Positions 33,206-43,255 of a stretch of 64,000 bases of DNA are shown one piece after another. The stretch spans positions 4,715,501 to 4,779,500 of the forward strand of contig CP019636.1 of the NCBI GenBank assembly GCA_002163975.1, read 5' to 3'. The stretch comes from Nostocales cyanobacterium HT-58-2 (lineage in GTDB: Bacteria; Cyanobacteriota; Cyanobacteriia; Cyanobacteriales; Nostocaceae). The stretch's first letter is position 1, and each line of letters begins with the position of its first letter. The notes under the pieces are model-generated. The model saw only the letters and a list, made by a program, of their open reading frames with translations, was not told the origin of the DNA and ran no database searches. The position numbers and the translations under genes were made by a program.

Positions 33206-33316
33206 CGTACTATCTTCGATGGGGGTCTCCTTCCTCCCACTTAAAACTGGTAACTGGTAACTGGTAACTGATAACTGGTAACTGCAAAAGATGAACCGTG
33301 CGTTGCGAGTGCTGAA

Positions 33317-34258
33317 TTAATTGCTTCCTGCAATTAGTTTTGGCATTTCCATGCTAGAGTCATGTAGCTCAACAAATCTATTAAAAAGCCACATCGTTTC
33401 ATGATTTGAAAACCGCTTTTGGTGAATGAGATGACCTATATTTATCTCAGCCAGTTTTCGTAAATAAGGCAAATCTTCAATCAAGGTCAAACAAGAGGCA
33501 ATGTGCAACAAGATTTGCAATATAGGTTTAGGCCATTCTAGATCACTGTAGATGTCAATGAAGAAATAATGCTCGTTTTCTGTTAACGGATAGGCATTAA
33601 ACATGACAGTGATTCTCTTGTTTTTGTATACTGGAATACTCAATTCTATAGTGTATGGAGTATGCAATATTAAATCCACTTCAACGATTGGTTGTCTCCA
33701 AATTCTTAAAATATTAAGTGGAGAATCTAAAATTGTTTCAAACGTAATTATTCCACCAATAGATGTAGATTCAACATTACTAACTTTAATAATCCTTAGA
33801 TTATTAAGGCTAAATTTGTGAATAGTTTCTAAATGTTTTAAATTCAATAAATGATAAATTTGGCAAAGATAAGGAAAAGGTAAAATATATTCCTGGCTAA
33901 TCATATGTCGCTTTTTTAACTCAAACTGACTAGATTGAGTGGGACATAGATAAGATTGATGTATATAACTTTGAATACTATCTGCATCATTAATATCAAA
34001 GCTTTGCTCTGGTTTTAAGTACAGCCAAGTCAAGAAAAAGAATGAAGCTGTAAATAGGTGTATGACCTCTATAACAGATATATATCCATCAGCAAAGGCA
34101 GCTATACTTCTATCGGTAATCCCAAAAAGAAAGGAAGGTATACCAAAGAGCCAAATACCACTTTTAAGTCTTAATATAAAGAGAGCAATATCTACTTCTA
34201 TAGAAGGATGGCTCTCCTTTGTTTTACTACTGTCATCCTGAATAAGCTTAGTAGACAT
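33317..34258 (-). CDS. Uncharacterised protein with two N-terminal membrane segments
   Basis: I do not recognise the family of this 313-aa protein. Two hydrophobic helices (SGIWLFGIPSFLFGIT and VIEVIHLFTASFFFLTWLYL) are followed by a soluble part rich in Ile, Leu and His with alternating beta-type strands. The codons are more AT-rich than its neighbours, and AT-rich spacers surround it, which may indicate transfer. It stands alone, convergent to the ABC gene. Confidence 0.6.
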   Translation of the reverse strand: MSTKLIQDDSSKTKESHPSIEVDIALFILRLKSGIWLFGIPSFLFGITDRSIAAFADGYISVIEVIHLFTASFFFLTWLYLKPEQSFDINDADSIQSYIHQSYLCPTQSSQFELKKRHMISQEYILPFPYLCQIYHLLNLKHLETIHKFSLNNLRIIKVSNVESTSIGGIITFETILDSPLNILRIWRQPIVEVDLILHTPYTIELSIPVYKNKRITVMFNAYPLTENEHYFFIDIYSDLEWPKPILQILLHIASCLTLIEDLPYLRKLAEINIGHLIHQKRFSNHETMWLFNRFVELHDSSMEMPKLIAGSN

Positions 34259-34485
34259 AGTAATTCAAAAGCTTGCTATTTATTGAATGGAGAAATATTT
34301 TTGATTTCTATTACTAGCCTAGTAACAGAAAATGTAACATACCTCTACCATCAGTTATAATTCTTAATATAGATATTTTTTAGCAATTGAGTTATTAGTA
34401 AATCCTCGTTATTTTAATAAAATAAAAAAATTAGGATTATATATTCAGACTTTAGGATTTAAGAAAGCTTGTATTTAAAACCACC

Positions 34486-35262
34486 TTATAACTTAATAGC
34501 AATGACTCGAATACGTCTATAATCTGCAAACCAAGTACCATTTTTGTATAAAGATGGACGCAGATAATCTTCGATATCAGTTAAGATACTTAACTGGTTT
34601 TCAAGAGGTAATTTGCTAAAAAAGCTATTTGCAAACATTTTGATCCAGTTTTGCATCCCCTGTTGTCCATCCTCCAAAGGTGTTGGACGCTCAAAAAGAG
34701 TTGCAAAAGTTAATTGCAAACCATGTTTTTCTAGTAAACTACCATATTCACCAATACTAGGGAAGTACCAAGGGTTTAATGTTGCATCAACAGGATAATT
34801 ATTCTTTTGTAGAGCGTTATAAATAGCAGTTACAATGGCTTTTACGTTGTCCTTACCACCAAATTCAGCCACAAAACGCCCACCAGGTTTCAGTGCTCTA
34901 TTTATACCAACTACCACTTCTTCAGCTTCTTTAATCCAGTGAAGGACAGCATTAGAAAAGACAACATCAAATTGTTCTGTAAATGGTAAATTTTTGGCGT
35001 TTATAACATCAAAATCTAGTTGAGGATAGTTCTTCCGCGCTTGTTCAATCATAGTGGGAGCACTATCTATGCCCATAACTTTTGCTCCCTTGCTAGCAAT
35101 TTTATAAGTTAAATGACCTGTCCCACAACCTAAATCGAGAATACATTCCCCTTGTTTTGGGGATAGTAGTTCTACCAAATCAGTAGCAAGTTCAGAAACA
35201 AAAGAATGTTTACTATCATAAAGTTCTGCATTCCACTGGTTTTCAAATTTGGTGCTGTCCAT
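34486..35262 (-). CDS. Class I SAM-dependent methyltransferase
   Basis: The 258-aa protein has motif I ILDLGCGTGHLT, an acidic residue closing the second strand (VMGIDSAP), and VVFSNAVLHWIKE, giving the typical Rossmann methyltransferase order. The sequence type resembles trans-aconitate/biotin-BioC-like methyltransferases, but the acceptor is unknown. It is a single gene. Confidence 0.83.
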   Translation of the reverse strand: MDSTKFENQWNAELYDSKHSFVSELATDLVELLSPKQGECILDLGCGTGHLTYKIASKGAKVMGIDSAPTMIEQARKNYPQLDFDVINAKNLPFTEQFDVVFSNAVLHWIKEAEEVVVGINRALKPGGRFVAEFGGKDNVKAIVTAIYNALQKNNYPVDATLNPWYFPSIGEYGSLLEKHGLQLTFATLFERPTPLEDGQQGMQNWIKMFANSFFSKLPLENQLSILTDIEDYLRPSLYKNGTWFADYRRIRVIAIKL

Positions 35263-35447
35263 GGAAATAGATGTTTTTGGATGTAGATATTAATAATGTA
35301 ACATTCACAACGTGACAGCACAAAATATGCCAAGATATTCAAAGACATCTATTTTATAAACTTTGTCATCCTATCATTCTCAATTTGAGAAGTTTACCTG
35401 TTAACAGCTTGGTAGTTATGGAACCTTGGCAATAGTCGAAAATAATT

Positions 35448-35816
35448 TTATAGCGAAGCATCATTTTGAACTTTGCGAATACGAATTGCTGTTGGCGAAA
35501 TGACAGTGAAAGCTCCCTGCAACTCGTCAGTGTGTTGATTGATTGTATTGCAAACTATCTCAGCTTTAGTGGTTGAAGATAATCCTGATAATCGGATCAG
35601 CACAACACCTGAAGAAATGCGGCGCATCCGAAACACCAACTCTCCAAAATCTTTATCACCTGTTAATAACAGAGCTTCTTGTTAGTTAGCCAAGTCCAGC
35701 ACTTCGTCATCGGAAATCCCTGGTTCCATTTCAGCAATGTACCAGACTAAGTGACCATTTTGCCGCAAACGTTCAACGATTTCACGATCTAGATTTTCAT
35801 CTGCTAAAAACTTCAC
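35448..35816 (-). pseudogene. DUF5615 PIN-like toxin gene interrupted by an in-frame TAA
   Basis: From GTG at 35816 the frame reads VKFLADENLDREIVERLRQN, the classic DUF5615 start, then meets TAA at 35682-35684 (codon 45). The same frame continues as QEALLLTGDKDFGELVF with normal family motifs to 35448. A single base change (for example TTA, AAA or CAA to TAA) explains it. The GTG overlaps the stop of the intact DUF433 gene (GTGA). Downstream translation from an internal ATG would give only a 63-aa tail. Confidence 0.8.
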
Positions 35817-36058
35817 GAAGCCTTATCAACTATGGGATAAATCACATCAGAGCGCAAAGCTTCAGCTGCAAAAGCTAAAGCTGCTTGAATTGCTTCGCGC
35901 TTAAGTCGTGGGTGAGCTTCTAAAATCTGCTCTGGGGTTTCTCCCGCAGCTAGGTTTTCTAGAATCAACTCAACGGTGATGCGTGTTCCTGCAATAACGG
36001 GTTTTCCCATCATCACTTTTGGATCGGATACAACTAGTTGTTGAAGCTGATTGTGCAT
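35813..36058 (-). CDS. DUF433 antitoxin candidate
   Basis: The 81-aa protein has GKPVIAGTRITVELILENLAAGETPEQILEAHPRL, the DUF433 core. It overlaps the start of a broken DUF5615 toxin by four bases. The intact frame, with the toxin dead, suggests a retained antitoxin. It is diverged from the DUF433 protein at 22507. Confidence 0.82.
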   Translation of the reverse strand: MHNQLQQLVVSDPKVMMGKPVIAGTRITVELILENLAAGETPEQILEAHPRLKREAIQAALAFAAEALRSDVIYPIVDKAS

Positions 36059-36176
36059 TAGTTTGGCTCGTCGCTTACTTCTTCTATTGTGATGTCATTC
36101 TGTTTGATGATCGCGCTGGTAAGGGTAAGTAGAACTACTCGATTCCTTCAGTTCTGTCTTCAAGATTCTGCAATTG

Positions 36177-36752
36177 TTACCAAATCGACTCAAGATTCAA
36201 AATAAACCCAGGTAGGACATCTTCCCCTGATAAACTAGCAGGCGATTCTAGCACCTCAAGCTCTTTCCCTTGGCGATAAATCTCCACTTGCCGAGATTTA
36301 CGATTAATTAACCAACCCAATCGCGCACCATTATCTCTGTATTCCTTCATCTTCTCCTGAGCAACTTTCAAACTATCACTCGGCGAAAGTAACTCAACGA
36401 CAAAATCAGGACAAAGCGGTAGAAATCTTGTTTGTTGTTCTTGAGTCAGTGCATTCCAGCGTTCCAGTGTTACCCAAGAAGCGTCAGGGGAACGATCCGC
36501 GCCGTTAGGGAGTTTAAACCCTGTGGAAGAATCGAAAACTATACCTAGTTTATTCTGCTCATTCCATAACCAAACTTGAGCAGTTAGTCCAGCATTACGG
36601 TTTCCTGTTTCTCCCCCCACAGGTGGCATTATAATTAGTTCTCCGGTTGCGGTGCGTTCAAACCTTAGATTTTCATTTGCCTGACACAGCTGATAAAACT
36701 GCTCGTCTGTTAGCTGAATCACAGGGTTAAGTTTGAGCGTTAAGGCTGTCAT
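36177..36752 (-). CDS. Uma2 family (DUF820) endonuclease-like protein, paralog A
   Basis: The 191-aa protein is a typical cyanobacterial Uma2 member: LTDEQFYQLCQANENLRFERTATGELIIMPPVGGETG, then SPDASWV, CPDFVVELLSPSD (Asp/Glu of a PD-(D/E)XK-type site) and LGWLINRKSRQVEIYR. Nuclease activity is predicted from the fold only. The C-terminal half is almost identical to paralog B 127 bp away. Confidence 0.83.
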   Translation of the reverse strand: MTALTLKLNPVIQLTDEQFYQLCQANENLRFERTATGELIIMPPVGGETGNRNAGLTAQVWLWNEQNKLGIVFDSSTGFKLPNGADRSPDASWVTLERWNALTQEQQTRFLPLCPDFVVELLSPSDSLKVAQEKMKEYRDNGARLGWLINRKSRQVEIYRQGKELEVLESPASLSGEDVLPGFILNLESIW

Positions 36753-36879
36753 GAGATTGGAGATTGGGGATTATATATCTATTTTTACCGAATCTATTAT
36801 GGAGACGCCGCTCGACTCGTCTCTACACGCTTATAACCTACTCAATTCCCTCAGTTCTATCTTCAAGATTCTGCAATTA

Positions 36880-37455
36880 TTACCAAATCTCTCCCAAATT
36901 CAAAATAAACCCAGGTAGAACATCTTCCCCTGACAAACTAGCAGGCGATTCTAGCACCTCAAGCTCTTTCCCTTGACGATAAATCTCTACTTGCCGAGAT
37001 TTACGATTAATTAACCAACCCAATCGCGCACCATTATCTCGATATTCTCTCATCTTCTCCTGAGCAACTTTCAAACTGTCACTCGGCGAAAGTAACTCAA
37101 CGACAAAATCAGGACAAAGCGGTAGAAATCTTGTTTGTTGTTCTTGAGTCAGTGCATTCCAGCGTTCCAGTGTTACCCAAGAAGCGTCAGGAGAACGATC
37201 TGCACCGTTAGGAAGTTTAAAACCACCAGAGGAATCAAAGGCAATGCCAGTTCCATCTGCATCCGCCCAATTAAATAACTGCTGATTTAGCCTACCATTA
37301 CGGTTGCTTGTTTCTCCCCCGGCGGGTGGCATAATTATTAATTCTCCTTTTGCTGTGCGTTCAAACCTCAAATCACGGTTCGCCTGACACAGCTGGAAAA
37401 ATTGCTCATCTGTCAGTTCAATCACAGGGTTGAGATTAACTGTTAGGGCAGTCAT
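36880..37455 (-). CDS. Uma2 family (DUF820) endonuclease-like protein, paralog B
   Basis: The 191-aa protein has the same length and motifs as paralog A (MPPAGGETS, SPDASWV, CPDFVVELLSPSD, LINRKSRQVEIY). From ADRSPDASW to the end the two proteins are nearly identical, while the first ~85 residues differ clearly. This points to tandem duplication with later gene conversion of the 3' half. The two genes are on the same strand. Confidence 0.83.
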   Translation of the reverse strand: MTALTVNLNPVIELTDEQFFQLCQANRDLRFERTAKGELIIMPPAGGETSNRNGRLNQQLFNWADADGTGIAFDSSGGFKLPNGADRSPDASWVTLERWNALTQEQQTRFLPLCPDFVVELLSPSDSLKVAQEKMREYRDNGARLGWLINRKSRQVEIYRQGKELEVLESPASLSGEDVLPGFILNLGEIW

Positions 37456-37509
37456 AGGGGGATTTAAGATGGAAAAATTTGGGCAGGTATATTGCCTGCC
37501 CTACAAGAA

Positions 37510-40500
37510 CTATTCTATTCCTTCAATCCGGTCTTCAACCTCCTGATACAACTCGCGGAGCAAATCCAAATTGTTCTCACTCGTCTCCCAGTAACCACGA
37601 CCATTCACTTCCAACAATGTTGATACAATCTTGCGGAAAGAATGGGGGTTGAGGTTTAGCAAGCGGTTCCGCATCGCTTCATCTTTGATGAAGGTTTCGT
37701 TGGCGTCTTCGTAAACCCAGTTATCCACTGCATCAGCAGTCGCACTCCAACCCATGGTATTCACCAACCGCTTGGAGAGTTCGCGCACACCTTCGTAACC
37801 GTGAGACAGCATTCCTTCGTACCACTTGGGATTTAACAATTTGGTACGAGCATCCAAACGCACGGTTTCTGATAATGTACGCACTTGAGCGTTCGCTGTG
37901 GTGGTATCAGCGATGTAGGATGCTGGTGTCTTACCATCACCACGTAAACTTGCCACAACTTTAGTGGGATCTGAGTCAAAGTAGTGAGAAACATCCGTCA
38001 AGCTAATCTCGGAAGAGTCGAGATTTTGGAAGGTGACTTCGGCAGTTTTCAAGGTTTTTTCAAAAATAGCCCTTGATTCTTCCATCGTACCTGGGTTATC
38101 TGCACTGAAAGCGAAGGACTTTCGATTGAGGTACATTTCCTGCAACTCAGCTTCGCTTTCCCATGTGCTGTTTTCCACCGCCAAGTTGATATTGGAGGAG
38201 TAGGAACCAGAAGCATTGGAGAAGACACGAGTCGCTGCTTGACGCAGGTTGATCCCCATTTCCTCTGCTTGTTCAAGGGCATGTTTGCGGACGTAGTTCA
38301 TTGATAATGGTTCATCTGCTTCCGCCGCCATCTTTACCGCTTGATCTAGCAAGTTCATTTGGTTAATGAACAAGTCACGGAAGACACCAGAACAGTTGAC
38401 AACGACATCAATACGCGGGCGTCCCAACTCTTCTAGAGGAATCAGTTCTAACTTGTTGACTCTTCCCAAAGCATCGGGAACCGGACGCACTCCCACCATC
38501 CACATAATTTGTGCCAGGGATTCACCGTAAGTTTTGATATTATCGGTTCCCCAAAGCACACAGGCGATGGTTTCGGGATACTTACCGCCGTTTTCTGCTT
38601 TGTTACGCGCCAGCAGTCGGTCTACCACAATTTTTGCTGATTGTACAGCAGCCGTTGTGGGGATCGCTTGAGGATCTAGAGCGTGAATATTTTTACCTGT
38701 GGGCAACACATCCGGGTTACGAATGGGGTCGCCACCAGGACCAGGAAGGATATACTCGCCTTCTAACCCTTTGAGTAATGCTCCCAATTCATTGTCAGCA
38801 CAAACTTGCTGCAAGCAGAATTCCAGATACTCAAACAGCGGTTTGAGGGCTACATTATCTACCTTGGGATAACCTAATTTGTGCAGTGCTTCTACCCAAG
38901 GTTCCTTTTTGCCCATGTTGAAGAAGTTCAGCTTGGAAACAAAGGAAACTCGTCCTTCTGCGTCGGTTTGCTCTTTCACAAGGGCGGAAACAGCAGCACG
39001 GGTTGCCATTGTGATATCTTGCAGCAGCTGGACATCTTCTAGAACGCCTTTGTCACTGTTTTGGTAGACCTCGTCAATATTACGTCCAACGCTGTTGGCA
39101 ATGATGCGAGGCAAACTTTGAATTTCGTCCTCTGGACGGTCTAAGCTGGCAATGTTGACAAGAGTTGCGATCGCTTCTTCTGCTGAAGGTGGTTTACCAA
39201 TCACGTGCAATCCACATGGCAACAGTCGCGATTCAATCTCCATCAATTTGCGGTAGACCAAGCCAACAATATTATCGCGCTCTTCAGCGGTCATATCTTT
39301 GGCATCCATTTCTGGCAAGGCAATGTCCTTATCCAGATTCACCATCCGGCATTTATCCATGATGGTGTTGACGATGGAAATACTGCGTCCGCTATCTTTC
39401 AAGGTTTGGTAAGAACCAATCAACTCGCTCAGTTCCTTCAAACCTTTGTACAACCCAGCATTTTCTGCTGGAGGAGTCAGGTAGGAGATGGTTTCCGCAT
39501 AGCTGCGACGTTTAGCAATTGTTGCTTCACTGGGGTTATTTGCAGCGTAGTAGTAAAGATTGGGAATTGTGCCAATCAAGTTATCTGGATAACATTCTCC
39601 AGACATCCCCATCTGCTTTCCGGGCATAAATTCCAAGGAACCGTGAGTCCCGAAGTGCAGCACAGCGTCAGCTTGCCAAATTTGTTCCAGGTAAGTGTAG
39701 TAAGCCGCAAAACCATGGTGAGGGCTTGCAGAACGGGAGAACAACAGCCGCATTGGGTCGCCTTCATAACCAAAGGTAGGCTGAACGCCAATGAACACAT
39801 TCCCGAATTGCTTACCATAAATCAGCAGGTTTTGCCCATCGCTGTTGAGATGCCCGGGAGGTGGTCCCCAGTTTTCCTCTAGCCTTTGTGAGTAAGGTGT
39901 CAGTTCTTCATACTCACGAACTGGCATCCGATAGGCAATGTTGAGTTCAGGGCTGCTGTATTGCGCCTGGGCGTCGTGGATCACTTGTTCCATCAACTCT
40001 TTGGCGTTTTCAGGTAAGTCCTGCACCTCATACCCGTTGTTCTTGAGGGCTTTCATCACCTCATAAATTGAGCCGAACACATCTAAGTATGCGGCGGTTC
40101 CCACGTTGCCTTTATCTGGCGGAAAGCTGAAAACGGTGATGGCAACTTTCTTGTCTATCTTTGGCTTGCGGCGCAAGTTAGCCCATTTGAAGGCACGTTG
40201 TGCTACAGCTTCGACGCGGTCTTGCAGGGCGATCGCCTTGCCTGTTGCCCCATCTCGTCCTGATAAAATAATCGGCTCAATTGCACCGTCTAATTCAGGA
40301 ATCGCAATTTGCAATGCTACCTGAATTGGGTGTAAGCCCAAATCGCTATCAATCCATTCTTCTGTTGTTTGGAATACCAGGGGCAGGGCTACCATGTAAG
40401 GACGATTTAGACGCTTGAGCGCCTCAATTGCCTTAGGATGGTCTTGGCGTGCTGGTCCACCTACCAGTGCAAAACCTGTCAGGGATACCACTGCATCCAC

Positions 40501-41499
40501 CAAGGGCATTTTGGTTGTTGGTTCGTAGAAATATGCCTCCACTGGTTTGGAAAAGTCCAAACCTCCGGCAAACACAGGAATGACCCGTGCGCCCATCGCT
40601 TCTAGTTCCTGAACCATTGCCACATAGTGCGCATCATCACCTGTCACCAAGTGTGTGCGTTGCAATACCAAACCAACACAGGGTGCTAGCGGGTCTTTCA
40701 AGTCATTCGGGATATCCTTACGGCTGTTGTACCAATTAAGGTATTCTTTGACATCCTCAAACATGGTGGTCGCCAGAGGATGCCATACCCCCATATCCGG
40801 ATAAACAACTGGTTCTTTGTATTGTACAGATGCCAAATTTGCCCTCTGTACATTGTTTTTCAAGACGTACTTATCAGCTAGCATCAGCAAGAAGTTTTCC
40901 AGGTTATCCGGAGAACCACCCAGCCAATACTGAAAACTGAGCATAAAATTTCGAGCGTCCTGTGCTTTGTCCACTGGCAAGTACTTAAGCACTTGCGGCA
41001 GTGTCCGCAAAAGCTTTAGCATTCCATCTTGGAACCCAGCGCCGGATTTCTCCTTGCGCTTTCGCATGAACTGTGCTATTGCACTCTTAGATTGCCCCAA
41101 TTGTGCCAAAGAGAAGCTGCCCATTTTGTTTAGGCGCATAACTTCAGGCATTGAGGGGAACACAACGGCAACGTCCAGGCGATCGCGGTATGGTTCTACT
41201 GCTGCTACTAACTTTTGGGCTAAGTCTTCTATAAAAATCAGCGAAGCAATAAAGATATTGGCAGTTGCGATATCCTTTTTGAACTCCTCATAGTTCTCCT
41301 GGTCTCGGAGTTCTTCAATTAAATAGCCACTGATTTCAATAGCCAAATTAGGATGGTTTTCGTTAATCGCCCGAACCGCTTGTGACAATGCACTCTGGTA
41401 CTGGGACTCTAACACGACATAGACCACCTTAATTAAATGACGCCCCTGTAGGTTATCAGGCGCAATATGTCTAATGGTGGACTTGACGTGAGTGAACAT
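37510..41499 (-). CDS. chlH: Magnesium chelatase subunit H (ChlH/BchH)
   Basis: The start was placed at MFTHVKSTIRHIAPDNLQGR (1329 aa), the conserved beginning of cyanobacterial ChlH, with gagga just upstream; an in-frame ATG 63 bp earlier is possible. The protein is the large porphyrin-binding subunit of the enzyme inserting Mg2+ into protoporphyrin IX, with ChlI and ChlD as partners (not here). The conserved FGTHGSLEFMPGKQMGMS block is present, as expected of the CobN/ChlH family. GUN4 normally stimulates this enzyme. Length and sequence indicate a functional gene. Confidence 0.95.
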   Translation of the reverse strand: MFTHVKSTIRHIAPDNLQGRHLIKVVYVVLESQYQSALSQAVRAINENHPNLAIEISGYLIEELRDQENYEEFKKDIATANIFIASLIFIEDLAQKLVAAVEPYRDRLDVAVVFPSMPEVMRLNKMGSFSLAQLGQSKSAIAQFMRKRKEKSGAGFQDGMLKLLRTLPQVLKYLPVDKAQDARNFMLSFQYWLGGSPDNLENFLLMLADKYVLKNNVQRANLASVQYKEPVVYPDMGVWHPLATTMFEDVKEYLNWYNSRKDIPNDLKDPLAPCVGLVLQRTHLVTGDDAHYVAMVQELEAMGARVIPVFAGGLDFSKPVEAYFYEPTTKMPLVDAVVSLTGFALVGGPARQDHPKAIEALKRLNRPYMVALPLVFQTTEEWIDSDLGLHPIQVALQIAIPELDGAIEPIILSGRDGATGKAIALQDRVEAVAQRAFKWANLRRKPKIDKKVAITVFSFPPDKGNVGTAAYLDVFGSIYEVMKALKNNGYEVQDLPENAKELMEQVIHDAQAQYSSPELNIAYRMPVREYEELTPYSQRLEENWGPPPGHLNSDGQNLLIYGKQFGNVFIGVQPTFGYEGDPMRLLFSRSASPHHGFAAYYTYLEQIWQADAVLHFGTHGSLEFMPGKQMGMSGECYPDNLIGTIPNLYYYAANNPSEATIAKRRSYAETISYLTPPAENAGLYKGLKELSELIGSYQTLKDSGRSISIVNTIMDKCRMVNLDKDIALPEMDAKDMTAEERDNIVGLVYRKLMEIESRLLPCGLHVIGKPPSAEEAIATLVNIASLDRPEDEIQSLPRIIANSVGRNIDEVYQNSDKGVLEDVQLLQDITMATRAAVSALVKEQTDAEGRVSFVSKLNFFNMGKKEPWVEALHKLGYPKVDNVALKPLFEYLEFCLQQVCADNELGALLKGLEGEYILPGPGGDPIRNPDVLPTGKNIHALDPQAIPTTAAVQSAKIVVDRLLARNKAENGGKYPETIACVLWGTDNIKTYGESLAQIMWMVGVRPVPDALGRVNKLELIPLEELGRPRIDVVVNCSGVFRDLFINQMNLLDQAVKMAAEADEPLSMNYVRKHALEQAEEMGINLRQAATRVFSNASGSYSSNINLAVENSTWESEAELQEMYLNRKSFAFSADNPGTMEESRAIFEKTLKTAEVTFQNLDSSEISLTDVSHYFDSDPTKVVASLRGDGKTPASYIADTTTANAQVRTLSETVRLDARTKLLNPKWYEGMLSHGYEGVRELSKRLVNTMGWSATADAVDNWVYEDANETFIKDEAMRNRLLNLNPHSFRKIVSTLLEVNGRGYWETSENNLDLLRELYQEVEDRIEGIE

Positions 41500-41821
41500 G
41501 CTTCCTCGGCTCCTTTGATGCGTGTTCTCGTTTGAGAAGTCCTCTTCGGCAAAAGCAGCCACTTAGACTTCCTCTCTTAGGCAATATGAGTTTTTTATCA
41601 GAAAACGCTTGCTATTTGGGGATTTTGTCGCCTATCTGACACAAAATTATATAAAAAATGAAATATTTTGTAAAATTTATTGACAAATTAAAAAAGTATT
41701 TACTCACTTATTGTAAATAAATCTTAATAAAGCCTGAGGAACTGCTCTATTCTTGACATACAAAGGGAACCAATAACCCATGACAATGGACTAATGACAA
41801 ATGACTCATGACGAATGACCA

Positions 41822-43099
41822 ATGACTGCTGATATTGTTGTTCTCTCAAATGGTCCTGGTGAAGTGACAACTTGGGTACGCCCAGTTGTGAAGGCATTGC
41901 GGCAAAAACTGGGTCATGACCGAAACCAAGTGAGAATTTCTGTGGTTTTGTCGCCTTGCCCCAATTCTAGCGGCAAAGAAGCAGCGATCGCTCGTTCTTT
42001 TCCCGAAGTAGACCGCGTGCAGGCGGCAGAACATTTTTGGCAGTTTTTGCTGTGGGGAAAGACATTTGAGAATTGGGACTGGCGTCAACGCGGTGTTGTG
42101 GTTTTCCTGGGTGGGGATCAATTTTTTCCCGTTGTCATTGGCAAAAGGCTGGGCTATCGCACTGTTGTCTACGCTGAATGGGATGCACGTTGGCACAGCA
42201 TGATTGACCGCTTTGGCGTGATGAAACCCCAAGTAGCTGACCGTGTTCCTCAAAAATTTGCTCACAAGTTCAGCGTTGTGGGAGATTTGATGCAAGAAGC
42301 CCAGGGTGAGGGAGTAGGGAAAGAAAAAACTTCTCCACTTGCTATTGAATTGATTGGTATACTCCCTGGGTCAAAAGCGGCAAAATTAATGCAAGGGGTA
42401 CCCTTAACTTTGGCAATTGCGGAATATGTCCATGCAAAAAGACCGCAAACCAAGTTTGTGATTCCTGTAGCCCCGACTTTGGATTTAGAAACTTTAGCTA
42501 GTTTTGCCAACCCACAGAAAAATTCTTTTGTTAAAAGCTTTGGTTTTAGTGGTGCTACTGTGATTGTTCCTGATGACAGTAGAAGTACGGCAATGCCTAC
42601 CTACGATTATCCTATCCTAAAGACAGAAGCAGGCTTGTGTGTGGAACTTTGGACTCGCTCACCTGCACACGATTTATTGTCTCAGTGCTGCCTTTGCCTG
42701 ACGACAGTGGGGGCAAACACTGCTGAACTTGGTGCTTTAGCTGTGCCAATGATTGTTTTGCTACCAACACAACAGCTAGATGCTATGCGTTCTTGGGATG
42801 GTTTGCCAGGTTTGTTGGCAAATTTGCCTTTTGTCGGTTCTGCTTTTGCCAAGGTGATTAACTGGCTGGTACTTAGCAGAATCGGTTTGCTAGCATGGCC
42901 CAATATTTGGGCGCAAGAAATGGTTGTACCGGAACTGGTAGGAAAACTTCAGCCGCAACAAGTAGGAGATATGGTTTTAGATTTTCTGGATCATCCAGAA
43001 AAATTAGCAGATATACAAGCAAAGTTGCGGAGTATCCGAGGTGAGTCTGGTGCAGCCCAAAAGCTAGCAACTTTAGTTAAGGAAGAGATTGAAAGATAA
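41822..43099 (+). CDS. LpxB-related glycosyltransferase-like protein
   Basis: The 425-aa protein belongs to the cyanobacterial/plastid group annotated 'lipid-A-disaccharide synthase-related': DIVVLSNGPGEVTTWVRPVV at the start, GDQFFPVVIGKRLGYRTVVYAEWDARW, GILPGSKAAK, and CLTTVGANTAELGALAVPMIVLLPTQQLD near the UDP-sugar site. It has a GT-B-like fold; true LpxB lies elsewhere in such genomes, so the reaction is unknown. The start ATG lies in a repeat-like catgaccaatgac context (cf. 1482 and 3394). Confidence 0.78.
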   Translation: MTADIVVLSNGPGEVTTWVRPVVKALRQKLGHDRNQVRISVVLSPCPNSSGKEAAIARSFPEVDRVQAAEHFWQFLLWGKTFENWDWRQRGVVVFLGGDQFFPVVIGKRLGYRTVVYAEWDARWHSMIDRFGVMKPQVADRVPQKFAHKFSVVGDLMQEAQGEGVGKEKTSPLAIELIGILPGSKAAKLMQGVPLTLAIAEYVHAKRPQTKFVIPVAPTLDLETLASFANPQKNSFVKSFGFSGATVIVPDDSRSTAMPTYDYPILKTEAGLCVELWTRSPAHDLLSQCCLCLTTVGANTAELGALAVPMIVLLPTQQLDAMRSWDGLPGLLANLPFVGSAFAKVINWLVLSRIGLLAWPNIWAQEMVVPELVGKLQPQQVGDMVLDFLDHPEKLADIQAKLRSIRGESGAAQKLATLVKEEIER

Positions 43100-43255
43100 G
43101 AAAGTGCCAAGGTGTTTCACTGATGCACGAATACTTAGTTATCTATCTTTAGTTATCTGTCTAAAGTATGGTTTCTTTTTTGCAAATAAAGATTATTAGT
43201 AATGAGTTATTTGATTGATACTACACTCACTTAAGTTTTAGGGAGAGTAACAACC

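Noticed and set aside
39205..39882. 225-aa plus-strand frame inside chlH
   Set aside because: It is entirely antisense to strongly conserved chlH codons; a shadow frame.
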